In this document: piece after piece, positions 1 to 7,823 of the stretch
How the letters are laid out: the number at the start of each line of letters is the position of its first letter
How positions within the stretch are numbered: the first letter of the stretch is position 1
NCBI GenBank assembly: GCA_910588635.1
Contig: CAJUPW010000021.1
Location: forward strand, 1 to 47,302
Length of the DNA: 47,302 nucleotides
From: an uncultured Oscillospiraceae bacterium
GTDB taxonomy: Bacteria; Bacillota; Clostridia; Oscillospirales; Oscillospiraceae
Reading direction: 5' to 3'
Program-made: the position numbers and the translations under genes
The notes under the pieces: generated by a model
Told to the model about the DNA's origin: nothing
Databases searched by the model: none
The model's input: only the letters and a program-made list of their open reading frames with translations

Positions 1-1
1 C

Positions 2-889
2 CTGGTGGACTACGGCTTCCGCCTGCCCTGCGCCTTCGACAACCGGCCGCTGAAATTTGAGGAGTTCGAGAAACGGGTCAATCAGATCGTCTACGTCTCC
101 GCCACCCCGGGGGAGTACGAGCGCACCCGGTCGGGGCAGATCGTGGAGCAGGTCATCCGGCCCACCGGCCTGCTGGACCCGGTCATTGAGGTTCGTCCGG
201 TAGAGGGCCAGATCGACGACCTGATCGGCGAGATCAATACCCGCACCGCCCGGGACGAGCGGGTGCTGGTGACCACCCTCACCAAGCGGATGGCCGAGGA
301 CCTGACCACCTACCTGCAGGGCGCGGGGATCAAGGTGCGGTATATGCACCACGACATCGACGCCATGGAGCGCATGGAGATTATCCGGGACCTGCGCCTG
401 GGGGCCTTCCATGTGCTGGTGGGCATCAACCTCCTGCGGGAGGGCCTGGACCTGCCCGAGGTCAGTCTGGTGGCCATCCTGGACGCCGACAAGGAGGGCT
501 TCCTCCGCTCTGAGACCTCCCTTATTCAGACCATCGGCCGGGCCGCCCGCAACGCCCAGGGTATGGTGGTCATGTACGCCGATGCGGTGACACCCTCCAT
601 GCGCCGGGCCATCGACGAGACCGAACGCCGCCGGGAGAAGCAGGACGCCTTCAACAAGGCCCACGGCATCGTGCCCAAGACAGTTATCAAGTCGGTGCGG
701 GACCTGATGAGCATTGCTGCCGGCGAGGATACCGCCGAGAAGCGGGGGGAGGTCCAGGGCCTGACCAAGCAGCAGAAGGCGGAGCGCATCGCCAAGCTGG
801 AAAAGGAGATGCGGGAGGCCGCCAAGCTGCTGGAGTTCGAGCTGGCCGCCGCCCTCCGGGACCAGATTATCGAGCTGCGGGGGAAATAG
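2..889 (+). CDS. uvrB: UvrABC excinuclease subunit B, C-terminal part (5' end outside window)
   Basis: UvrB is the damage-verifying helicase-like subunit of nucleotide excision repair; it takes DNA from UvrA and recruits UvrC. The frame is open at the left edge and reads LVDYGFRLP from base 2, so only the last 295 or so residues are present. Visible family features are the helicase domain 2 segments RPTGLLDP, LVTTLTKRMAEDLT, GINLLREGLDLPEVSLVAILDADKEG and the arginine-finger motif QTIGRAARN. The protein ends in the C-terminal UVR domain (KLEKEMREAAKLLEFELAAALRDQI) that contacts UvrC. ybaK follows after 12 bases and is probably co-transcribed. uvrA lies about 2.6 kb downstream with its own promoter. 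Identification is secure; the start and ATP-binding part are not visible. Confidence 0.97.
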   Translation: MVDYGFRLPCAFDNRPLKFEEFEKRVNQIVYVSATPGEYERTRSGQIVEQVIRPTGLLDPVIEVRPVEGQIDDLIGEINTRTARDERVLVTTLTKRMAEDLTTYLQGAGIKVRYMHHDIDAMERMEIIRDLRLGAFHVLVGINLLREGLDLPEVSLVAILDADKEGFLRSETSLIQTIGRAARNAQGMVVMYADAVTPSMRRAIDETERRREKQDAFNKAHGIVPKTVIKSVRDLMSIAAGEDTAEKRGEVQGLTKQQKAERIAKLEKEMREAAKLLEFELAAALRDQIIELRGK

Positions 890-901
890 AGAGGGGTATC
901 T

Positions 902-1381
902 ATGTCAAAAAAGGAAGAAAAGACCAACGTCATGCGGGTGCTGGACCAGAAGGACATCCCCTACACCCCCCACGCCTACGACCCGGAGGCAAGGCTGGAC
1001 GGGGCGGGCGTGGCCCGGCAGCTGGGACAGGACCCCGAGCGGGTGTTCAAAACCCTGGTGGCCCGTGGGGCCTCCGGGGGACTGTATGTGTTCGACATCC
1101 CCGTGGAGGCCAATCTGGACCTGAAAAAGGCGGCCAGGGCGGTGGGCGAGAAGTCCGTTTCCATGATCCGCCAGAAGGAGCTGCTCCCCCTGACGGGCTA
1201 CATCCACGGGGGCTGCTCCCCGGTGGGGATGAGGAAGCCGTACCCCACCGTCTTTGACGAGACGGCGGAGCTCTTTGACACCATCTGCGTCTCCGCCGGA
1301 AAGATCGGATTCCAGGTGGAGCTCTCCCCTACCGCGCTGATGGAGCTGGTGGGGGCGTCCACCGCCGATCTGACCGTCTGA
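902..1381 (+). CDS. ybaK: Cys-tRNA(Pro)/Cys-tRNA(Cys) deacylase, YbaK/EbsC family
   Basis: Full-length single-domain protein of 159 residues. YbaK hydrolyses Cys-tRNA(Pro) formed when prolyl-tRNA synthetase mischarges cysteine. Family marks are the conserved lysine (Lys50 in VFKTLVARG), the DLKKAARAVGEKSVSM segment, and the loop GGCSPVGMRKPYPTVFD, which lines the substrate site. The sequence ends with the usual ELSPTALMEL segment. The start is ATG 902, preceded by GAGAGG. It sits 12 bases after uvrB and 12 bases before the next gene, so the three form one probable transcript. The function follows from the family; the link with uvrB may be only positional. Confidence 0.93.
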   Translation: MSKKEEKTNVMRVLDQKDIPYTPHAYDPEARLDGAGVARQLGQDPERVFKTLVARGASGGLYVFDIPVEANLDLKKAARAVGEKSVSMIRQKELLPLTGYIHGGCSPVGMRKPYPTVFDETAELFDTICVSAGKIGFQVELSPTALMELVGASTADLTV

Positions 1382-1393
1382 GAGGAGGGGCCC

Positions 1394-2182
1394 ATGAGAG
1401 AAGCGTGGAGGGAGATGTCTCTGCTCCAGCGGGTGCTGCTGGCAATTCTGGCCGCCATGATCCTGGGCTTCGGGATTGCCACGCCCATCATGGGCACCCG
1501 GGAAGGGATCGAGTATGGAAATACTCTGCTTCATTCTACCCAGGAGGGGGAGGTCCGCCGCTATACAGGCCGGATAGACGGCCGGCGGGCGGAGTTCGCC
1601 GTTACGCCGGACGGGACCGTGGAGTACCGCTGGGGGGACGAGGCCTACGGTCCCTATCGGGTGGCGGAGGACCCCTCCGCCTCTCCCAAAGGGAGCATGG
1701 CCGCCTGGAACCTGCCCGGCATCGAAATTCGCCGGGGGGATGAGGTGCTCTTCCGGGGCGGGCTTTACGATGGGGAGCGGCCCATCCTGTACGACGAGGA
1801 CGGCGAGCCCTTCAATTTCCTGAGTATTACCTACGGCACCTCGGGCGGAAAGGTCTATGACTCCAACGGGAAGGAGCTGACCCAGCGGGATCTCCACGAG
1901 CCCGGTCTGTCCATCGTGGCCCGGCTGGCTCTCCGGGAGCCGGAGCTGACCCACCGGGGCAGCTTTGCCTTCTACCTGCTGGGGACTTTGCTGGCGGCGT
2001 TCAATATGTTCCAGATTTGCTTCCCAGGTCTTATGTTCCGCCAGAGCATACGGTGGCATGTCAAAGACCCTTACGCAGCCGAGCCCTCGGACTTCTACAT
2101 CTTTATGGAACAGGTCGAGTGGGTGATTTTGACCGTTGTGGCCGCTGCGCTCTACTGGCTGGCGATCACCGCCGTTAATTAA
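1394..2182 (+). CDS. Unrecognised membrane protein, three predicted TM helices
   Basis: I do not recognise a family. The 262-residue protein has one hydrophobic helix near the N-terminus (about residues 9-34, LLQRVLLAILAAMILGFG). A polar, probably extracytoplasmic middle of about 160 residues follows, rich in Gly, Glu, Arg and Tyr. Two helices lie at the C-terminus (about 195-220 and 240-260), separated by a short charged loop. The middle contains beta-like repeats (GRIDGRRAEFAVTPDGTVEYRWGDEAYGPYRV), suggesting a small beta domain outside the membrane. An AGGAGG sits 5 bases before ATG 1394. It follows ybaK by 12 bases. Its last 8 bases overlap, tail to tail, the end of the small minus-strand gene at 2175-2357. 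It is real as a gene by ribosome site, spacing and coding character; function is unknown. Confidence 0.75.
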   Translation: MREAWREMSLLQRVLLAILAAMILGFGIATPIMGTREGIEYGNTLLHSTQEGEVRRYTGRIDGRRAEFAVTPDGTVEYRWGDEAYGPYRVAEDPSASPKGSMAAWNLPGIEIRRGDEVLFRGGLYDGERPILYDEDGEPFNFLSITYGTSGGKVYDSNGKELTQRDLHEPGLSIVARLALREPELTHRGSFAFYLLGTLLAAFNMFQICFPGLMFRQSIRWHVKDPYAAEPSDFYIFMEQVEWVILTVVAAALYWLAITAVN

Positions 2183-2357
2183 GGAGAGCTTTGACGGCGG
2201 GCTGGCCCTCCCCCTGGAAGGGGCTCAGCTCCAGCCCCAGAGACAGGCCGAAGTCCAGTCCCATGGCAAAGGCCTGGAGGGCCTCTTCCTTTCGGCCCTC
2301 CGGGACGGGGTAGTCGCTTTTCAGGCTTTCGTATAGAAAATAGACGGCGCTGTCCAT
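2175..2357 (-). CDS. Small protein of divergent module 1 (60 aa), function unknown
   Basis: A 60-residue protein starting MDSAVYFLYESL. The start is ATG at 2357, 7 bases after a strong AAGGAGG; a longer frame to 2429 lacks this support. The C-terminal half holds FAMGLDFGLSLGLEL, which matches the FAHGFRLGARL of the second module's small protein (6356-6583), so the two look like distant paralogues. Transcription should come from a perfect-consensus promoter at 2401-2429, shared back to back with the XRE gene at 2447. No catalytic motif, Cys/His cluster or TM helix is seen. Small proteins of this look, ending in a GF-x-LG-x-x-L segment, occur beside XRE genes in clostridia. A role as antirepressor or partner of the repressor is only a guess. 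Confidence 0.7.
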   Translation of the reverse strand: MDSAVYFLYESLKSDYPVPEGRKEEALQAFAMGLDFGLSLGLELSPFQGEGQPAVKALLN

Positions 2358-2375
2358 TGTGAGGCCTCCTTGATG

Positions 2376-2390
2376 CGGGATAAAATCTCG
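2376..2390. promoter_or_regulatory. Operator-like palindrome O2 of module 1
   Basis: GGGATAAAATCTC (2377-2389) differs by one base from the perfect dyad at 2411-2423; outer C2376 and G2390 extend the symmetry. It lies just past the -10 box of the minus-strand promoter, where a bound repressor would block transcription. The likely ligand is the XRE protein encoded at 2447; this is inference. Confidence 0.65.
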
Positions 2391-2400
2391 TATTAAGATG

Positions 2401-2429
2401 ATTATAGCACGAGATAAAATCTCTGTCAA
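2401..2429 (-). promoter_or_regulatory. Perfect-consensus sigma-A promoter of module 1 with embedded operator O1
   Basis: Read on the minus strand, TTGACA (2424-2429) and TATAAT (2401-2406) are separated by exactly 17 bases, an ideal promoter. The spacer contains the perfect dyad GAGAT-AAA-ATCTC (2411-2423). The start site would fall near 2394, and the small gene begins at 2357. A second near-copy of the dyad lies at 2376-2390. A full-consensus promoter with an operator inside the spacer is the typical build of a tightly repressed gene, and the adjacent XRE protein is the obvious candidate repressor. Confidence 0.8.
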
Positions 2430-2446
2430 TAGGGAGAAATAAATGT

Positions 2447-2677
2447 ATGGAAGTTAAGATGCCCCTTTTGGGCCAGCGGTTAAAACTATTACGGAGCGAA
2501 AAAGGTGTAACGCAAAAGGATATTGCTGATTTACTGGGGAAAACCAGCCGCCATTATCAGGATATGGAGGCTGGAAAAATCAATGTCCCCGGCCTAACCC
2601 TAATCAGGCTGGCAGATTTTTATGATGTGTCTCTGGACTACCTGGTGGGCCGCAGCGAAGATAGGAGGCGTCTTTGA
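2447..2677 (+). CDS. Small XRE-family helix-turn-helix regulator, module 1
   Basis: A 76-residue protein that is almost only an XRE (Cro/CI) DNA-binding domain: GQRLKLLRSEKGVTQKDIADLLGKTSRHYQDMEAGKINVP, followed by LADFYDVSLDYLVGR, the usual end of the fold. The start is ATG 2447, 10 bases after AGGGAG. An overlapping ATG at 2443 opens only a four-codon frame. The protein shares about 35 of 69 aligned residues with the XRE protein of module 2 (6665-6877), including the unusual RHYQ and INVP segments. Its stop overlaps the start of the TfoX/DUF3788 gene (TGATG), so the two are translationally coupled. It probably represses the divergent small gene and itself through the dyads at 2376-2423. Confidence 0.88.
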   Translation: MEVKMPLLGQRLKLLRSEKGVTQKDIADLLGKTSRHYQDMEAGKINVPGLTLIRLADFYDVSLDYLVGRSEDRRRL

Positions 2678-3459
2678 TGGCAAGCAATCCTGATTTTGTC
2701 AACTACATCTGTGAACAGCTGGAGGGCCTTGGGGCCGTCCGCTCCCGGAAGATGTTCGGGGAGTATATGGTATACCTTAACGACAAGCCGGTTGTCATTA
2801 TCTGTGACGACCGTCCTATGGTAAAGATGCTCCCCTGTCTGGAGGAGCTGCTCCGGGACCGTCCCACCCACCCCCCCTACGAGGGGGCCAAGGACCACTA
2901 CCTCCTGGACCCGGACGACCGGGACACCCTTCGGGAGGCGGTCCGCCTGGCCGAGGAGGTCACGCCTCTGCCTAAGAAAAAGGCCCCGAAAAAGAAGGAG
3001 ACCGCTCCGGCAGAGGGAGCTCTCCCCTGGGACGTGGTCTGGCCTCAGCAGATGAAGCCGGGCCTGTCCGATATCGCGGCCTGGGTGAACAATCCCCTTC
3101 TGGAGGAGCTCGCGGACTGGATGAAGGAGACCTATCAGGTGGAGTCCTCCATAGAGTTCAGCAGGTGCTCCATGGACCGGGGCTGGAACATCAAATACAA
3201 GAAGGGGAGCAAGGCCCTGTGCGCCCTCTACGTCCGGCAGGGGTGGTTTACCGCCATGGTGACACTGGGGGCCAAGCAGACAGCCGAGCTGGAGACCTTG
3301 CTGCCCACCTTCTCCGCCGCTTTCCGCAAGCTGTATGAAAAGACTCCCCTGTTCAACGGCGGCAAGTGGCTGGTGGTGGACGTGAAAAAGCCCGCCCAGC
3401 TGGAGGAGGTCCAGCGGCTGATCCTGATGAAGGCCAAGCCGGTAAAAAAAGAGGCTTGA
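2677..3459 (+). CDS. Fusion protein: TfoX N-terminal-like domain + DUF3788-like domain
   Basis: The 260-residue product has two parts. Residues 1-95 or so resemble the TfoX/Sxy N-terminal domain (FVNYICEQLEGLGAVRSRKMFGEYMVYLNDKPVVIICDDRPMVKM). A basic linker (PKKKAPKKKE, about 100-115) follows. Residues 120-260 resemble DUF3788 (SIEFSRCSMDRGWNIKYKKGSKALCALYVRQGWFTAMVTLG). In proteobacteria TfoX N-terminal domains occur in competence regulators; in Firmicutes the stand-alone domain has no settled role, and DUF3788 is of unknown function. The start chosen is ATG 2677, 7 bases after AGGAGG and overlapping the XRE stop by one base; an in-frame TTG at 2674 is less likely. A promoter for uvrA begins at the very end of this gene. 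The domain calls are recalled by eye and need a profile search. Confidence 0.8.
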   Translation: MASNPDFVNYICEQLEGLGAVRSRKMFGEYMVYLNDKPVVIICDDRPMVKMLPCLEELLRDRPTHPPYEGAKDHYLLDPDDRDTLREAVRLAEEVTPLPKKKAPKKKETAPAEGALPWDVVWPQQMKPGLSDIAAWVNNPLLEELADWMKETYQVESSIEFSRCSMDRGWNIKYKKGSKALCALYVRQGWFTAMVTLGAKQTAELETLLPTFSAAFRKLYEKTPLFNGGKWLVVDVKKPAQLEEVQRLILMKAKPVKKEA

Positions 3460-3484
3460 CATAAAAAATTTGTTTCATTATTCT
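3456..3484 (+). promoter_or_regulatory. uvrA promoter
   Basis: TTGACA (3456-3461), 17 bases, TATTCT (3479-3484). The -35 box overlaps the stop codon region of the preceding gene. No inverted repeat of the clostridial LexA type (GAAC-N4-GTTC) is visible between here and the uvrA start, so SOS control is not evident. Confidence 0.75.
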
Positions 3485-3536
3485 ATAGAAACCAACGATT
3501 TTCCCGCCCCAGGCGGAGCAGAAGGAGAACCAGACC

Positions 3537-6355
<2,819 letters not shown>

Positions 6356-6359
<4 letters not shown>

Positions 6360-6583
6360 TCCGCCCGCGCCCACCCGGCCAGCCGGGCTCCCAGGCGGAA
6401 GCCGTGGGCGAAGGCCAGAAAATTGCCGGCCTCCAGCAGGTGGAACACGGCGGGCGGCATATCCTCCCCTTCCCAAAGGGCTTCCGCCTGTGTATAATAC
6501 TTTTTGTACTCCGGGTCCCGGTCGAAGTCCAGGCCGGACCGGCTGGTTTCCAGGAGGTAAAGCTCTTTCAGTTTTTCTTCCAT
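6356..6583 (-). CDS. Small protein of divergent module 2 (75 aa), function unknown
   Basis: The protein starts MEEKLKELYLLETSRSGLDF and ends with FLAFAHGFRLGARLAGWARAD. I chose ATG 6583, 9 bases after AGGG; in-frame ATGs at 6589 and 6592 lie within the ribosome site and are weaker. The C-terminal FAHGFRLGARL matches the FAMGLDFGLSL of the module 1 protein (2175-2357), and the gene has the same position: minus strand, back to back with a small XRE gene, under a consensus promoter. The style (LKELY near the start, acidic middle, GFRLGARL end) resembles uncharacterised small clostridial proteins often placed beside XRE regulators. No enzymatic motif is seen. Its 3' end overlaps the uvrA stop by 4 bases. 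Confidence 0.72.
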
Positions 6584-6601
6584 GGTCATCATCCCTGTAT
6601 A

Positions 6602-6647
6602 ACGAATTTACATGACGTTATTATACCACGAATTTTAATAATGTCAA
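6602..6647 (-). promoter_or_regulatory. Consensus promoter of module 2 with repeated ACGAATTT sites
   Basis: On the minus strand TTGACA (6642-6647), 16 bases, TATAAT (6620-6625). ACGAATTTTA (6628-6637) lies in the spacer and ACGAATTTA (6602-6610) lies just past the -10, in the same relative positions as the two dyads of module 1. The half-site sequence differs from module 1, suggesting that each XRE protein reads its own operator. Confidence 0.72.
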
Positions 6648-6664
6648 TAGAAAGCGAGAAAATA

Positions 6665-6877
6665 ATGGAAATTGTTTTGCCCGGCTTTGCGGAGCGTTTA
6701 AAGCCGCTGAGAAAGAGTAAAAAAATGACCCAAAGGGCCATGTCAGAGCTGCTGGACTGCACGGAGCGGCACTACCAGAAGATAGAATACGGTCAAATCA
6801 ACGTCCCCGCTACGACGGTGATCTTCTTGGCCGACTACTTCGGCGTGACCGCCGACTATCTGCTGGGGCGGGAGTGA
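6665..6877 (+). CDS. Small XRE-family helix-turn-helix regulator, module 2
   Basis: A 70-residue XRE domain protein: FAERLKPLRKSKKMTQRAMSELLDCTERHYQKIEYGQINVP, then LADYFGVTADYLLGRE. The start is taken at ATG 6665 (MEIVLPGF), 6 bases after AGCGAG and matching MEVKMPLL of the module 1 protein; an in-frame ATG at 6641 overlaps the minus-strand -35 box and lacks a ribosome site. About 35 of 69 residues are identical to the module 1 regulator. The next gene starts 4 bases after its stop, so it heads a probable operon with the COG2426 membrane protein, a small membrane protein and recD2. Likely autorepressor of the divergent region at 6602-6647. Confidence 0.87.
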   Translation: MEIVLPGFAERLKPLRKSKKMTQRAMSELLDCTERHYQKIEYGQINVPATTVIFLADYFGVTADYLLGRE

Positions 6878-6881
6878 GCAC

Positions 6882-7379
6882 ATGGAACTCTTTCAATTTC
6901 TGACTACCACCACGACAGGCAAGTGCCTGCTTACCATGCTGGTGTCCATGATTCCCATTATTGAGCTGCGGGGAGGGCTGCCCTTCGGGGTGGCCCTGGG
7001 CCTGCCCTACTATCTGGCCTTTCCGGCGGCGGTGGCGGGCAACCTGATCCCCGCCCCCTTTATTATCGTCTATATCCGGCGGGTCTTTGGGCTGATGCGG
7101 AAATATCTGCCCCGGCTCAACGGCCTGGTGGACAGGCTGGAGAAAAAAGCCCATCTCAAGGGAAAAAAGGTACAGAAGTACCAGTATCTGGGCCTGTGGC
7201 TCTTTGTGGCCATCCCGCTGCCCGGAACGGGGGCCTGGACGGGCTCCCTGGCGGCGGCTTTCCTGGGCATGCGGCTGAAAAAGGCCATGCCCGCCGTGGT
7301 GCTGGGCGTCCTCACCGCCGGGTGCATCATGCTGGGGCTGACCCATGTGGGAATCAATCTGTTTTCAGGGACAGTCTGA
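6882..7379 (+). CDS. Small multidrug-export-type membrane protein (COG2426 family)
   Basis: A 165-residue hydrophobic protein. The N-terminal LVSMIPIIELRGGLPFGVALGLP and the later GLWLFVAIPLPGTGAWTGSLAAAFLGMRLKKAM are the two hallmark segments of the family annotated as putative small multi-drug export protein. Its transport substrate is not established. About four membrane segments are expected, with a basic cytoplasmic loop (RLEKKAHLKGKKVQKYQ) near the middle. ATG 6882 lies 4 bases after the XRE gene stop, with GGGAG in the end of that gene serving as ribosome site. The operon context suggests control by the XRE protein. Family assignment is good; the drug-export label is nominal. Confidence 0.88.
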   Translation: MELFQFLTTTTTGKCLLTMLVSMIPIIELRGGLPFGVALGLPYYLAFPAAVAGNLIPAPFIIVYIRRVFGLMRKYLPRLNGLVDRLEKKAHLKGKKVQKYQYLGLWLFVAIPLPGTGAWTGSLAAAFLGMRLKKAMPAVVLGVLTAGCIMLGLTHVGINLFSGTV

Positions 7380-7416
7380 CCCACTTCTGCATAGAATACC
7401 CCGGAGGTGCTGCCAA

Positions 7417-7749
7417 ATGGGTACATTCTGGGATATTCTGCTGGCCGCAGTGTGCGCCTGCGGACTGGCTTTTGTGGGCTGGTGGCTGTTTGGTCTGCTG
7501 CTGCGCCCTTTGCCCGGGTGGGAGGCCAAGGTAATGATCCCCGGCCGGGGCGAGGGAGAGGGACTGGAGCAGCAGGTGCGCTCCTTCCTGTGGCTGCGGG
7601 GTCTGGGGCTGCTGCGGTGCCCCATTGTCATCGCCGACGTGGGCCTCACCCCCGCCGGCTGGGAGCTGGCCCTGCGCCTCACCGCCCGCTGGCCTGAGGT
7701 GATCCTGTGGCCGGCCGGCGACTTGGGAGATTATATCGCAAGAACATAA
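7417..7749 (+). CDS. Unrecognised small membrane-anchored protein (110 aa)
   Basis: The start is ATG 7417, 9 bases after GGAGG at 7403-7407; the longer frame upstream overlaps the preceding gene. The N-terminal helix (about residues 5-28, ILLAAVCACGLAFVGWWLFGLLL) is followed by a soluble domain of about 80 residues that ends LWPAGDLGDYIART. The soluble part alternates hydrophobic strands and helices (QQVRSFLWLRGLGLLRCPIVIADVGLTPAGWELALRLTARWPEVILW), which suggests a small alpha/beta domain. I do not know the family. It lies between the COG2426 gene (37 bases) and recD2 (74 bases) on the same strand, so it probably shares their transcript. Confidence 0.72.
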   Translation: MGTFWDILLAAVCACGLAFVGWWLFGLLLRPLPGWEAKVMIPGRGEGEGLEQQVRSFLWLRGLGLLRCPIVIADVGLTPAGWELALRLTARWPEVILWPAGDLGDYIART

Positions 7750-7823
7750 CAGAGCGGCCGCTGACCGCCCCAAAGCGCGACCCGGGGGAGCGGACTTTGC
7801 GGCGACGAAAGGAGAGGGCGCCC

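Noticed and set aside
2443..2457. ATG at 2443 as a start upstream of the XRE gene
   Set aside because: It reaches a stop after four codons in another frame; the XRE frame starts at 2447.
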